Assembly (NCBI GenBank): GCA_905182855.1
Contig: CAJJDA010000009.1
Coordinates: 124,001-188,000, forward strand
Origin: a gamma proteobacterium HTCC2207
GTDB taxonomy: Bacteria; Pseudomonadota; Gammaproteobacteria; Pseudomonadales; Porticoccaceae
Length of the DNA stretch: 64,000 bases
Reading direction: 5' to 3'
This document shows positions 40,723 through 56,782 of the stretch, one piece after another (the first letter of the stretch is position 1; every line of letters starts with the position of its first letter). The notes beneath the pieces are model-generated. The model was not told where the DNA came from, ran no database searches, and saw nothing but the letters and a program-made list of their open reading frames with translations. The position numbers and the translations under genes were made by a program.

Positions 40723-41754
40723 ATGAGCAAGCGTAGACTGAATGACCGTCAAATAGATCGTATCCAATCGATTCAGGAGCGACGGCGTGATCGCGCTACC
40801 GCGAAAAAAGCGGTCAGCGAGGAAGATCTGCAAAATATGGCGCAGCTGGGACCGGAGATCATCGGCACCGTCATTACCAACTTTGGTGCCCAGGTAGATA
40901 TTGAAGGGATCGAAGCGCCCTACAAAGGCAGCATAGTGCGCTGTCATATGCGCGCCAATCTGGAGCGACTAGTAACCGGGGATACCGTTATTTGGCGCTA
41001 TGCACAGCCCCATGGTGTCGTCGTCGCCAGACAGGAACGAAAATCCGAGCTGTTGCGTCCTGATATCTACGGGAAACTGCGGCCTGTAGCGGCCAATATT
41101 GATCGTATCGCAATTGTCTTTTCACCCAAGCCTACGCCCTTTAGTAATCTAATTGATCGCTACTTAGTGGCCTCAGAGGATCAGGGTATAAAGCCTTTTC
41201 TGATACTCAATAAAACCGACATGCTTGCCGAGGAGGACTACCCCGATGTTCACCAGCTGGTCGCGGACTATACCTATATCGGTTACGACGTTTTAGTCGC
41301 CTCTGCGCAAACCGGTGAGGGAGTTTTGGAGCTGCAACGCTATCTAGCCAACCATACCTCAATTTTTGTCGGCCAGTCAGGCGTGGGTAAATCTTCATTG
41401 CTCAACCACTTGCAGCCTGAGGCCAATATGTTGATAGGACCGCTGTCATTGGGTAAAGAGAAAGGCACCCATACCACCACTGCATCGCGGCTATTTCATC
41501 TAGAGGGGGGCGGCGTGTTAATTGATTCACCGGGTATTCGAGAATTTGCACTTACCCACCTCAGCGCCGACAGAGTGATTGACGGTTTTATAGATTTCCA
41601 CCCCTATCTAGGGAGATGTAAATTTCGTGACTGCAAGCACAACAAAGAAATTGGTTGTGAGCTTTTGGCGGCTGTCGCCGACGGCCATATTCTGCCTATT
41701 AGACTACACAATTATCGACAAATTATTCTCTCTCAAGAATCAGATAGAACTTAG
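40723..41754 (+). CDS. rsgA: Small ribosomal subunit biogenesis GTPase RsgA
   Basis: RsgA checks late 30S maturation. The 343-residue product has an N-terminal basic tail, an OB-fold (about residues 45-115), and a circularly permuted GTPase with G4 (LNKTDM) before G1 (GQSGVGKSSLL) and G3 (DSPGIREF). A C-terminal zinc module carries Cys-Cys-His-Cys ligands (CKFRDCKHNKEIGC). ATG 40723 opens the conserved MSKRRL start. rhdA follows on the same strand after 49 bases. Confidence 0.96.
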   Translation: MSKRRLNDRQIDRIQSIQERRRDRATAKKAVSEEDLQNMAQLGPEIIGTVITNFGAQVDIEGIEAPYKGSIVRCHMRANLERLVTGDTVIWRYAQPHGVVVARQERKSELLRPDIYGKLRPVAANIDRIAIVFSPKPTPFSNLIDRYLVASEDQGIKPFLILNKTDMLAEEDYPDVHQLVADYTYIGYDVLVASAQTGEGVLELQRYLANHTSIFVGQSGVGKSSLLNHLQPEANMLIGPLSLGKEKGTHTTTASRLFHLEGGGVLIDSPGIREFALTHLSADRVIDGFIDFHPYLGRCKFRDCKHNKEIGCELLAAVADGHILPIRLHNYRQIILSQESDRT

Positions 41755-41803
41755 GGCGCGTCCGTTAAAAGTGATAAAATTCTGCGCTTAAAAAGGAGCA
41801 ACA

Positions 41804-42628
41804 ATGATACAGATCCCTCGGCTGCTAGAACCTCAGGATCTAGAATATCTGATACACGATGAACGATTGATTATTGTCGATCTTTCGAATCATGCTCTGT
41901 ATCAGCAAAAACACGTGCCGGGAGCAGTTCATCTGCGTGGTAATGCACTAGTGGCGGGCACCGGACCAATGCCGGGCAAAAACCCCGGCGCAGAGGCCCT
42001 CCAAAAGGTTGTCCAGCATCTCGGTATTGATCAGAGTAAACATGTGGTTCTATGTGACGATGAGGGCGGTGGCTGGGCCGGTCGACTGGCTTGGTCACTC
42101 GATCTTTTGGGCCTTACCAACTGGTCCTATTTAAATGGCGGTATAGTGTCTTGGATCAAGGAAGGCTATGTCACTGAGGCCGGCGTGAATAAACCGCAAA
42201 GCGTCGATCAGGTTCTCGTCGATGGCTTTACTCTTCCGCAAAGATTGATCAGCATGCAGCAGTTAAAGGCCTCCCTTGGCGTGGCGGAATTTACCATATG
42301 GGATGCCAGAAGCCCCAACGAATACAGTGGTGCAGACGCACGAGCAGAGCGCGGCGGACATATACCCGGTGCAATTAATCTAGAGTGGACGGCGCTGATC
42401 GATCAACAGCGCAATTTGCGTATCCGGGACAATGCCCAACAAATACTCGATGATTTAGGACTGGGAAAGGACAAGCATATCGTTACCCATTGTCAGAGTC
42501 ATCACCGCTCAAGCTTTACCTACATGGTAGCGCGTATTCTAGGCTATAAAAATATAGCAGGATATGACGGCTCATGGGCAGAATGGGGTAATTCACAAGA
42601 GACGCCCATAGTCTTGGGTATGGAGTAA
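41804..42628 (+). CDS. rhdA: Thiosulfate sulfurtransferase (rhodanese) RhdA-like
   Basis: This tandem-domain rhodanese would transfer sulfane sulfur, for example from thiosulfate. The N-terminal inactive domain (residues about 5-130) has HVPGAVHLRG and DDEGGGWAGRLAW. The C-terminal active domain has WDARSPNEYSG and the active-site loop CQSHHRS with Cys230, matching in position the Azotobacter RhdA cysteine, whose loop I recall as CQTHHRS. AAGGAG before ATG 41804 is a strong ribosome-binding site. Location directly upstream of psd also matches Pseudomonas rhdA. Physiological substrate is not shown by sequence. Confidence 0.92.
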   Translation: MIQIPRLLEPQDLEYLIHDERLIIVDLSNHALYQQKHVPGAVHLRGNALVAGTGPMPGKNPGAEALQKVVQHLGIDQSKHVVLCDDEGGGWAGRLAWSLDLLGLTNWSYLNGGIVSWIKEGYVTEAGVNKPQSVDQVLVDGFTLPQRLISMQQLKASLGVAEFTIWDARSPNEYSGADARAERGGHIPGAINLEWTALIDQQRNLRIRDNAQQILDDLGLGKDKHIVTHCQSHHRSSFTYMVARILGYKNIAGYDGSWAEWGNSQETPIVLGME

Positions 42629-42665
42629 CCTTTGGTCAACCACAACCTTTTAGAGACTAAAAATT

Positions 42666-43529
42666 ATGGCCTATAAAGCCGAATTGTTTGTTGCCCTTCA
42701 GCGGGTACTACCCAAACAGGCGCTGTCACGCCTAGTAGCCAGGGCCGCTGAATCAACTCTGCCCTGGTTAAAAAATGCTCTCATAAAGCTCGCTATTAAA
42801 GCCTTTAATATTAATATGGACGAGGCATTAACTAGTAATCTTGATGACTATAAAAACTTTAATTCCTTTTTTACACGAGAATTAAAAACAGGTGTTCGGC
42901 CGATAGATCTCGCGACTGATAGTATCGCCAGCCCGGCTGATGGCACTATTAGTCAAGCGGGAAAAATCAACAAAAATAAAATCTTGCAGGCCAAGGGCAT
43001 CGATTACACCGCCGAGCGTTTGCTGGGCAATGATGCGGATGCTAAACGTTATTATGAGGGCAATTTCGCCACCATTTATCTATCTCCTCGTGACTACCAT
43101 CGCGTGCATATTCCCCTTGCGGGCAAGTTGCTGCGAACACGCTATATTCCAGGCTCACTGTTTTCAGTCAACGACATGACTGCTCAGGCACTGCCAGGCC
43201 TTTTTTCCCGTAACGAACGACTAGTCTGTGAATTTGAATCCGATGATGCCGGCACCTTCGCCGTAATCTTTGTTGGCGCTATACTCGTAGCTGGTATTGA
43301 AACGGTCTGGAGTGGATTTGAAAAACCGGGACCCGGCGCGGTAAGAGATACAGACTTTTCGGCACAGTCAGTAAGCTTTATGAAAGGCGATGAGATCGGA
43401 CGTTTTAAATTCGGATCCACAGTGATTCTGTTATTTAAAAACCAAGCAACCAATTGGGAGGAAAGCATAGGCGCCCATGCTGCTGTGCAAATGGGTCAAA
43501 AACTAGGCTCTGTCATTAAAGCCCAATAA
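42666..43529 (+). CDS. psd: Phosphatidylserine decarboxylase proenzyme
   Basis: Psd makes phosphatidylethanolamine at the inner membrane and uses a pyruvoyl group formed by self-cleavage. The 287-residue product has FNSFFTRELK, SPADGTIS, TIYLSPRDYHRVHIPL and the cleavage site in FKFGSTVILLF, where Ser251 would become the pyruvoyl residue. The usual LGST is FGST here, with the cleaved Gly-Ser bond kept. It follows rhdA by 37 bases and converges with hemE. Confidence 0.96.
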   Translation: MAYKAELFVALQRVLPKQALSRLVARAAESTLPWLKNALIKLAIKAFNINMDEALTSNLDDYKNFNSFFTRELKTGVRPIDLATDSIASPADGTISQAGKINKNKILQAKGIDYTAERLLGNDADAKRYYEGNFATIYLSPRDYHRVHIPLAGKLLRTRYIPGSLFSVNDMTAQALPGLFSRNERLVCEFESDDAGTFAVIFVGAILVAGIETVWSGFEKPGPGAVRDTDFSAQSVSFMKGDEIGRFKFGSTVILLFKNQATNWEESIGAHAAVQMGQKLGSVIKAQ

Positions 43530-43534
43530 CCCCA

Positions 43535-43594
43535 CTAGCCAATCCCGCTGCGCCGTAGCGTGCAGCGGCGGTGGCCAGTGCATCAAGCGGCTAG
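43535..43594. terminator. GC-rich hairpin between psd and hemE
   Basis: Outer arms CTAGCC/GGCTAG (43535-43540 and 43589-43594) enclose an inner seven-base GC-rich stem CCGCTGC/GCAGCGG (43545-43551 and 43562-43568). It fills the gap between the convergent genes and may act as a bidirectional terminator or transcript end structure. No T tract follows on either strand, so the role is tentative. Confidence 0.4.
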
Positions 43595-44661
43595 CTCCGG
43601 GTAGAGAAGTTAGCCACCGCGTCGATAAAGACTTTCACATTGTCTGGATGGATATCTGGAGTAATACCATGGCCCAGATTAAATATATGGCCTGTACCAC
43701 TTCCGTAAGACTGCATAATACTGGCAACCTCTTTTTCAATAATCGCGCCATCGGCTCTTAAAAGTGCGGGATCCATATTACCCTGCAAGGCGACCCGATC
43801 ACCAACGCGACTGCGCGCTGAACCAATGTCCACGGTCCAATCCAACCCTAAACAATGACAACCCGTATCTGCAATGGCTTCCAACCAGTGACCGCCACCT
43901 TTGGTGAATAGAATCACTGGCACTTCACGACCGTCGATATGGGTAATAAGACCGCGTACAATTTTGTCCATATAGGCCAGTGAAAACTCTTGGTACGCCG
44001 CATGACTCAGGGCGCCGCCCCAGGTATCAAAAATCTGCACGACCTGAGCGCCGGCACGAATCTGTGCATTTAAATAGTCGATCACGGAAAGGGCTAACTT
44101 ATCCAGCAACTGGTGCATTAATTCAGGCTGAGTGTAGAGCATGGTTTTGGCCCGAGCAAAATCCCGACTACTCTGGCCTTCAATCATGTAGGTCGCCAAT
44201 GTCCAGGGGCTGCCCGAAAAACCAATCAATGGCACTCGGCCATTGAGCTCACGCCGAATCATAGACACGGCATCAGTCACATAGCTCAAATCAGTCGCGG
44301 TGTTAATCACCTGAAGACTCTCAATATCAGCTTCCGTGCGCACGGGCTTTCGAAACTTGGGCCCTTCACCTTCTGAAAAATATAACCCGAGTCCCATAGC
44401 ATCTGGAATAGTTAAAATATCTGAAAATAAAATCGCTGCATCCAACTGAAAGCGTTCAAGTGGCTGCAGGGTCACTTCACAGGCTAGCTCCGTATTTTTA
44501 CACAGGCTCATAAAGTCGCCAGCCTGTGCACGAGTAGCACGATACTCCGGTAAATAGCGACCGGCCTGGCGCATCATCCACACAGGTGTGCGGTCTACTG
44601 GTTGTCGTAAAAGTGCCTTTATAAACCGATCATTTTTTAACTCAGATGTAAATTCAGACAT
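43591..44661 (-). CDS. hemE: Uroporphyrinogen decarboxylase
   Basis: HemE converts uroporphyrinogen III to coproporphyrinogen III in heme synthesis. The 356-residue product has the N-terminal signature [18 protein letters not shown], then [41 protein letters not shown] and [15 protein letters not shown]. It is distinct from the methylcobalamin methyltransferases that share its fold because the N-terminal RQAGR motif is intact. It ends the gltB-gltD-hemE run on the minus strand, as in Pseudomonas. Confidence 0.97.
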   Translation of the reverse strand: MSEFTSELKNDRFIKALLRQPVDRTPVWMMRQAGRYLPEYRATRAQAGDFMSLCKNTELACEVTLQPLERFQLDAAILFSDILTIPDAMGLGLYFSEGEGPKFRKPVRTEADIESLQVINTATDLSYVTDAVSMIRRELNGRVPLIGFSGSPWTLATYMIEGQSSRDFARAKTMLYTQPELMHQLLDKLALSVIDYLNAQIRAGAQVVQIFDTWGGALSHAAYQEFSLAYMDKIVRGLITHIDGREVPVILFTKGGGHWLEAIADTGCHCLGLDWTVDIGSARSRVGDRVALQGNMDPALLRADGAIIEKEVASIMQSYGSGTGHIFNLGHGITPDIHPDNVKVFIDAVANFSTRS

Positions 44662-44699
44662 TATTGATGCTATCCCTTAGTTTTTTAACACTATCTACT

Positions 44700-50606
<5,907 letters not shown>

Positions 50607-50855
50607 AGGTAAACTCTAAATTTAAACTGTTGGGTACTTAAAGACAGAAATCATGTCTTCGTGGACAAAAGCCCGTCATATTACACTGGGCGACTGTTTG
50701 GAACAATCAGTTATACGCGTCTAGGGTGGCCTACAGCCCAATTAGTCTATGATTTTTAGGCATAGCCCACATGCCGGCATGATTACAAAATCGATTCGAA
50801 CAACGTCAACCAATTCCCGTGGCAGACTGTCTTAGCCAACTGACGCACAGGGCCC
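50607..50855. other. Gap between gltB and the hemolysin-III gene
   Basis: This 249-base region should contain the gltB promoter. It has a perfect 12-base palindrome, CATGCCGGCATG (50770-50781), about 165 bases upstream of the gltB start. I see no convincing -35/-10 pair and no additional gene. Confidence 0.4.
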
Positions 50856-51485
50856 TCAGCGAACGTAACTGATCACGGTGATAAAGTGGCAGCTGGAGCC
50901 CACCAAGACTAAAAAATGCCATATGCCATGAGCGTGCGTGAACCACTTCAATTTGTCCATGATGTAAAAAACAACGCCGATCGTGTAGGCGACACCACCC
51001 CAGATTAACCAAAAGAAACCCGCCTCGGGCATAGCTGTCTTAAGTGCGTCTATATCCAAAAAGCAGGCCCAACCCATCAATAAATAGATCAGCATTTGCA
51101 AGACTTTAACAGCACGTCCAGACAAAAAAAACTCAGTCAAAATACCGATTGCCGCAAGCGTCCACACCAACGCCAATATCCTTCCTCCGCTATCATTATT
51201 GACCGTCACTAGCATCAGGGGTGTGTATGTACCTGCGATAAGCAAATAGATCGAGACATGATCTAGGACTTTAAATAGTCGCTTTAATCTTGCGGGGCTA
51301 AAACTGTGGTAAAGCGTGGACATGGTATAGAGCAACACCATGGTGACACCGAACACACCAAAAACCAGCGTCAGCTTGGTATCGCCTGCTTGGATACCAA
51401 CGGCTAGCAGTGCTCCTAGGCCCATTAGCGCCATTACAGCACCCATCAGATGACTGATACTATTTAACTTTTCACCGTGATACAT
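50856..51485 (-). CDS. Hemolysin III / PAQR-family membrane protein
   Basis: This 209-residue protein has seven predicted membrane helices and the HlyIII/YqfA signatures: KLNSISHLMGA at the start, YTMSTLYHSF, DHVSIYLLIAGTYTPLML and HAHGIWHFLVL. The conserved Ser/His/Asp residues of the PAQR (CREST-like) hydrolase group are present (His in SISHLMG, His and Asp in LYHSF and LDHVSIY, and paired His near the C-terminus). Physiological role is unclear; the haemolysin name is historical. It occupies the place between aroB and gltB where relatives usually have a SPOR-domain gene. Confidence 0.9.
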   Translation of the reverse strand: MYHGEKLNSISHLMGAVMALMGLGALLAVGIQAGDTKLTLVFGVFGVTMVLLYTMSTLYHSFSPARLKRLFKVLDHVSIYLLIAGTYTPLMLVTVNNDSGGRILALVWTLAAIGILTEFFLSGRAVKVLQMLIYLLMGWACFLDIDALKTAMPEAGFFWLIWGGVAYTIGVVFYIMDKLKWFTHAHGIWHFLVLVGSSCHFITVISYVR

Positions 51486-51700
51486 AGCAGATTAACTCCC
51501 AAAGCAATTAGCGCTGCCTTTGCGCAAAGGACCAGCGACGAGCATTGTAGCATCCGGCACAGGGCATTCCGCGCCTGGAGCTAGGACCAAAGAAAAGTGG
51601 GGATAATGTTGGCTAAACCTAGAGGTTAGTGAGTGCAATGACAACAATATTCTGCGTCAATACTGAATATCTAAATCCGCATTAGCAGAGTTTCTACGGT

Positions 51701-52813
<1,113 letters not shown>

Positions 52814-52875
52814 AATATTTAAAACCCTAATTAACCGATTAATTAAGTGTCAGTATGCTTAGACACCACAGAAAA

Positions 52876-53394
52876 TCAAAGCTCTGATAATGCTTCAGCC
52901 AATTTTTTTGCGATTTTGCTCGGCGGCATCGAACCAGAAGGGAATATAAGATCAGCTATCTCACGGTAGAGGGGGTCGCGATTTTCAACCAACTGGTCGA
53001 TCACCGCACGGCGATCATCGACCTGCAGTAATGGTCGATTTTTATCCTTGCGGGTCCGCTCATAGAGTTGGCCTTTGGTCGCGGATAGATAGACCACCTG
53101 CCCGCCCTCTTGCAGCATGCTGCGGTTCTGTCTCCGCAGCACAATACCTCCTCCGGTCGCAATGATACTGGAGCGAGACGTCTCTATAAGCCCTTTAAGT
53201 ACTTTGGATTCGCGATTACGAAACCCCTCTTCACCCTCCATATCAAATATCCATTGAATGTCCGCACCCGTCATGGTTTCTATTTCATTGTCCACGTCAA
53301 TAAACGGCCGGCATAGGAAGTCTGCCAACTGCCGACCAATAGTAGATTTGCCGGCGCCCATAGGGCCAATTAGAAAAATATGTGCTTCGCTCAT
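52876..53394 (-). CDS. aroK: Shikimate kinase
   Basis: AroK phosphorylates shikimate at the 3-hydroxyl. The 172-residue product has Walker A IGPMGAGKSTIGRQLA, FIDVDNEIE with the substrate Asp, FRNRESKVL with the substrate Arg, IATGGGIVLR and the lid region RTRKDKNRPLL. It overlaps the pilQ start side: its ATG at 53394 lies over the end of pilQ (four bases), continuing the conserved pilQ-aroK-aroB order. Confidence 0.97.
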   Translation of the reverse strand: MSEAHIFLIGPMGAGKSTIGRQLADFLCRPFIDVDNEIETMTGADIQWIFDMEGEEGFRNRESKVLKGLIETSRSSIIATGGGIVLRRQNRSMLQEGGQVVYLSATKGQLYERTRKDKNRPLLQVDDRRAVIDQLVENRDPLYREIADLIFPSGSMPPSKIAKKLAEALSEL

Positions 53395-55580
53395 CGATTT
53401 AGGAGGGTATCTTCAATTATTTTAGGAGTAATAAAGATAAGTATTTCACGTTTTTCAACATTTCGCAGGTCATTTCTGAAAAGCCTGCCCAAAAAGGGCA
53501 TATCACCAAATAGAGGCACCTTTTCTGTGCCTCGAAACTCTTCGGTATGAAAAATGCCTCCAAGCACCAGTGTTTGGCCATTGCCAACCAGCACTTGAGT
53601 TTCGATTTGGGTCACATCAATAGAGGGCTCCCCTCCTGAGATTATGGAGCCAATAGAATCCTGAGACACTAATAGATCCATAATAATTCGATTATCTGGG
53701 GTGATCTGGGGAGTCACCTGCAATTTTAGGACCGCCTCTTTAAACTCAACACTCGTCGCGCCACTGGAGGTCTGCTTTTGGTAGGCAATCTCGGTCCCCG
53801 ACTTAATAGTTGCCTGCTGTTTATCGCCCGTTAACACCTTGGGCTGGGAAACAATTTCGCCGTAACCATCGAGTTCTAAAGCACTCAATTCAAGATCGAT
53901 CAGGAAATTATCAGTTAGATAGCCAAGGCTAAATGAACCGGTAGAATTAACTACCCCCAAGTCCACCGCAAGGCTGTCGGCTAAATCAAATGCATAGTTT
54001 CTAGTGTAGGTGGCTGCCGGATCATCGGCCGAAGCTGGTTCACCAGGCTGAATTTCATCTGGCGAGTAAGTAAAGCTATCTACCACCCCCGCCCCTGGCG
54101 TCAAACCTGATCGGCGACCCGAAAACCCTAGAGTTTTATCACCAAAAGGACTGGTTACGGTCCCGCCCGAAAGTTTATCAATACCCGCGAGGCCCCATGT
54201 TGCGCCCAACTCTTTTTTAAATCCGGTATTGGCAATGACGATACGTGCTTCGATTAATACCTGCCTAATCGGTACATCTATTTCATCAACCAGCCGTCTA
54301 AACGCAGCGATATTTTTTCTCGTATCAGTCAATATAATGGTGTTCGTCCGCTTATCAACAACCACACCGCCCTGTTGAGAATGAATACGATTGCCCGTCT
54401 TAACATCTCGAGATCCGTGTAGCGCAACCCCCGGCTCATCATCAGGAGTAAACAGATCAAAGATATCTGTAGCATCGGCATATTTAATGCGTATGAACAC
54501 GGTTTCCAGTGGCGCCAGTTCCTGCACCTGCATATTCGCCTCAACGCGCTGTCTCTCATGCTTGGCAATCTCTTGCGCCGGTGCAATCATCAATACATTG
54601 CCCTCTAGCCGCTTATCTAGCCCCTGAGTCTTAAGTACAATATCTAAAGCTTGATCCCAAGGCACCTTATCAAGACGCAAGGTGATACTGCCGGCGACCC
54701 CATCACTGGCAACCAGATTGAGTGAGCTAAAGTCCGCAATTATTTGCAGTACTGCCCGCACATCAATATTTTGAAAGTTGAGTGATAATGGCCGTCCAAT
54801 AAAATCAAATTTCTTTTTATGCGCGTCAAGCTCAATGTCTGAAGCCAGTTTAACCCTAACGAGATATTGGTTACCCGTCTGGTAGGCTGAATAGTCATAC
54901 TGACCATCAGCCTCAATATTAATAACTGTGCTAGAGCCTTCCTGAATACTATCAATCACGCTAACCGGCGTGGCAAAATCGGCTACGTCCAATCTTCGAT
55001 CGAGTACATCGGGGAGTGCAGTGTGATAAAACTCCAACCGTATCTTTTCATCGATTCTGTTAACATCGACTTGAATAGAAGCATCGCTGAGATCAATTGT
55101 AATGACCCCTGCACCCTGATAATCTCGATGGAAATCAATTGCCATGAGAGATGACGTTGTGCTGTCTGCAACGCTAGCCATCTGAGATGCCTTGATCCCA
55201 ACACGCAGGATGAGCTTGTGGCCCTCAACTCTAGTTTCAAAGGGTGCTGCCGCCACTAGATTAACGATGAGTCGAGTATTGTCGCCATGAGATATGACGA
55301 TCAGATCTTGACCGTTTTCAAATGGCAGGAAATATCTTTTTTTATCAAGAGCACTTTGAACATCCTTAAAATCCAACACCAAATGTGCTGGAGTCGCAAT
55401 TTGGTAGGCCTCAGGTTCTGGTGGTAGCTCCGAAAATGTCAGTGCAATCTCAAATTGACCTTGCAATAACGGTTGGAAATCAACAGCAATAATCTCATTG
55501 GCATAGCCCACTGGACTACATAAAAGTATCGATAGGTGGAGTAATAAAAAATACATAATGAGCTTAAGTCGACTTATCAT
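53391..55580 (-). CDS. pilQ: Type IV pilus secretin PilQ
   Basis: PilQ forms the outer-membrane pore for type IV pili. The ATG at 55580 begins a signal peptide (hydrophobic residues about 5-25, cleavage plausible after GYA), giving 729 residues; a GTG at 55607 is less likely. Two AMIN domains (residues about 30-250) bind peptidoglycan. An STN/N0 domain follows (IDVRAVLQIIADFSSLNLV), then an N1 domain with KRTNTIILTDTRKNI, and the secretin core with VEIDVPIRQVLIEARIV and VLGGIFHTEEFRGTEKVPLFGDMPFLGRLFR near the C-terminus. Confidence 0.95.
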   Translation of the reverse strand: MISRLKLIMYFLLLHLSILLCSPVGYANEIIAVDFQPLLQGQFEIALTFSELPPEPEAYQIATPAHLVLDFKDVQSALDKKRYFLPFENGQDLIVISHGDNTRLIVNLVAAAPFETRVEGHKLILRVGIKASQMASVADSTTSSLMAIDFHRDYQGAGVITIDLSDASIQVDVNRIDEKIRLEFYHTALPDVLDRRLDVADFATPVSVIDSIQEGSSTVINIEADGQYDYSAYQTGNQYLVRVKLASDIELDAHKKKFDFIGRPLSLNFQNIDVRAVLQIIADFSSLNLVASDGVAGSITLRLDKVPWDQALDIVLKTQGLDKRLEGNVLMIAPAQEIAKHERQRVEANMQVQELAPLETVFIRIKYADATDIFDLFTPDDEPGVALHGSRDVKTGNRIHSQQGGVVVDKRTNTIILTDTRKNIAAFRRLVDEIDVPIRQVLIEARIVIANTGFKKELGATWGLAGIDKLSGGTVTSPFGDKTLGFSGRRSGLTPGAGVVDSFTYSPDEIQPGEPASADDPAATYTRNYAFDLADSLAVDLGVVNSTGSFSLGYLTDNFLIDLELSALELDGYGEIVSQPKVLTGDKQQATIKSGTEIAYQKQTSSGATSVEFKEAVLKLQVTPQITPDNRIIMDLLVSQDSIGSIISGGEPSIDVTQIETQVLVGNGQTLVLGGIFHTEEFRGTEKVPLFGDMPFLGRLFRNDLRNVEKREILIFITPKIIEDTLLNR

Positions 55581-55599
55581 TTTTATCACCGCTAGTAGG

Positions 55600-56146
55600 C
55601 TAGTCACTATTTATGGTCAGGGTTCTATACCGTTTAACCCATCCACCTTTTCCATCACGGACGGTTTCCAATACTGCTAATTCACGTTCATCAATGTCGA
55701 CAATCACGCCCAGATTTCTGCCAATATAGTTGCCCAAAGCGACCCGATAAATTTTTCCTTGACCATCATTTATTAACCCCCATATCTGGGCCTCTGTGGA
55801 CAGCGAACCTACCATTGACAGGGCAGTGATATCAAAGCGCTCCAATGGCTCCTGTAGCCGATCCTCATCTGGTGCGACAATCGCTGTACCTGACAGGCTG
55901 TCGTCTTTAATCAATTGTCGTTTTAGATTAAAGGGACTACGAAGAGTATGCGCGCTATAACTGAATAGCTCTGCCGACGGGTAGATCGGTAGAGACTTAA
56001 GAGTCACCATTGGACCAGCACGAAATCTCAGTTATATTCTTGTCCAAATCATCGTACCGACTGTCATCGATACAGCCTGTGAGACTGATAAAACTCGCTA
56101 GTAATCCCATATATTTAGTAGATGTCCCATTGATTGCCCAATTCAT
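55600..56146 (-). CDS. pilP: Type IV pilus lipoprotein PilP, frame broken
   Basis: PilP is the inner-membrane lipoprotein that links PilNO to PilQ. Reading from the ATG at 56146 gives a signal with the lipobox LTGC (Cys25) and then DDSRYDDLDKNITEIS, after which a false stop occurs. The frame of the rest, beginning MVTLKSLPIYPSAELFSYSAHTLRSPF, continues with the HR-like core domain (VGSLSTEAQIWGLINDGQGKIYRVALGNYIGRN) to 55600. A missing base near 56021 joins the two into about 182 residues, the family length. The ATG overlaps the pilO stop (ATGA). The N-terminal part is easily missed by automated calling. Confidence 0.88.
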
Positions 56147-56754
56147 TCCAAGCCCTCGATCTGATATCGGTAAGTCCTGGCCGTTATAACAAGATTTAGA
56201 CGATCATCCTCAGCCTGTTTAATCGAATAATCATGTAGAGTTACGATTCGAGATAGGGCAGCTATGCCGCTGACAAAATCGCCAAAACCATGATAACCGC
56301 CAATCACATCTATACTAATCGGCAACTCAATATAGACGTCTAGCGCTTTCTCCGGCAGCAATGAAATAGCGTTTATACTGAGACCGCTGGCGAAGGCCAC
56401 CGCACTAATATCTTCAAGTAATCCCGGCACTTCGGCGTTCTTGGGCAGCCGCTTTAATAGCGTTCCAAAAGTCCCATCCAGCTCCAAAACCTGCTGCTCA
56501 TAGATATCTAAATTGGCTGCATCAATTGTCTTACTCAGATATTCCTCTAGTAGCTCGAGCTCCATAATCTTGGCTTGTAGGTACTGCTCATCAATGTCTT
56601 TTACCTGCAAAAAGTAGCCCAGTACCAATATAAAAAGCAGTAGAAAAACTATTAGAATATACCTGACAGACTTGGGCCATACGCCAATGTATCGTATCTC
56701 GAGATCGGCGAAATCAGTGCTCATGAATTCATGAAAAATCTGTTGAAAAAACAT
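56143..56754 (-). CDS. pilO: Type IV pilus inner-membrane protein PilO
   Basis: PilO partners PilN in the alignment subcomplex. The product has one membrane helix (about residues 33-52: YILIVFLLLFILVLGYF) after the family motif GVWPKSVR, a coiled-coil segment (about 55-110) and a C-terminal ferredoxin-like domain (about 115-200). The start is unclear: ATG 56754 (203 residues) has AGGG very close, TTG 56769 is possible, and ATG 56724 would begin nearer the usual MSxxDFxDL start. It overlaps pilP by four bases. Confidence 0.9.
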   Translation of the reverse strand: MFFQQIFHEFMSTDFADLEIRYIGVWPKSVRYILIVFLLLFILVLGYFLQVKDIDEQYLQAKIMELELLEEYLSKTIDAANLDIYEQQVLELDGTFGTLLKRLPKNAEVPGLLEDISAVAFASGLSINAISLLPEKALDVYIELPISIDVIGGYHGFGDFVSGIAALSRIVTLHDYSIKQAEDDRLNLVITARTYRYQIEGLE

Positions 56755-56782
56755 AACCCTTTTGTCCAATGATCAAAAAATA

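Noticed and set aside
43591-44661. HemE-like gene as a methylcobalamin:THF methyltransferase (MtbA type) for the betaine module
   Set aside because: The N-terminal [11 protein letters not shown] signature and gene order with gltB-gltD identify true uroporphyrinogen decarboxylase.
50856-51485. Virulence haemolysin
   Set aside because: HlyIII/PAQR proteins are widespread conserved membrane proteins; the name alone does not support a toxin role.
51571-51586. 16-base repeat CGCGCCTGGAGCTAGG, also near 21068 on the plus strand
   Set aside because: One copy lies inside the nuoF coding region, and a single shared 16-mer is within chance expectation for 64 kb.
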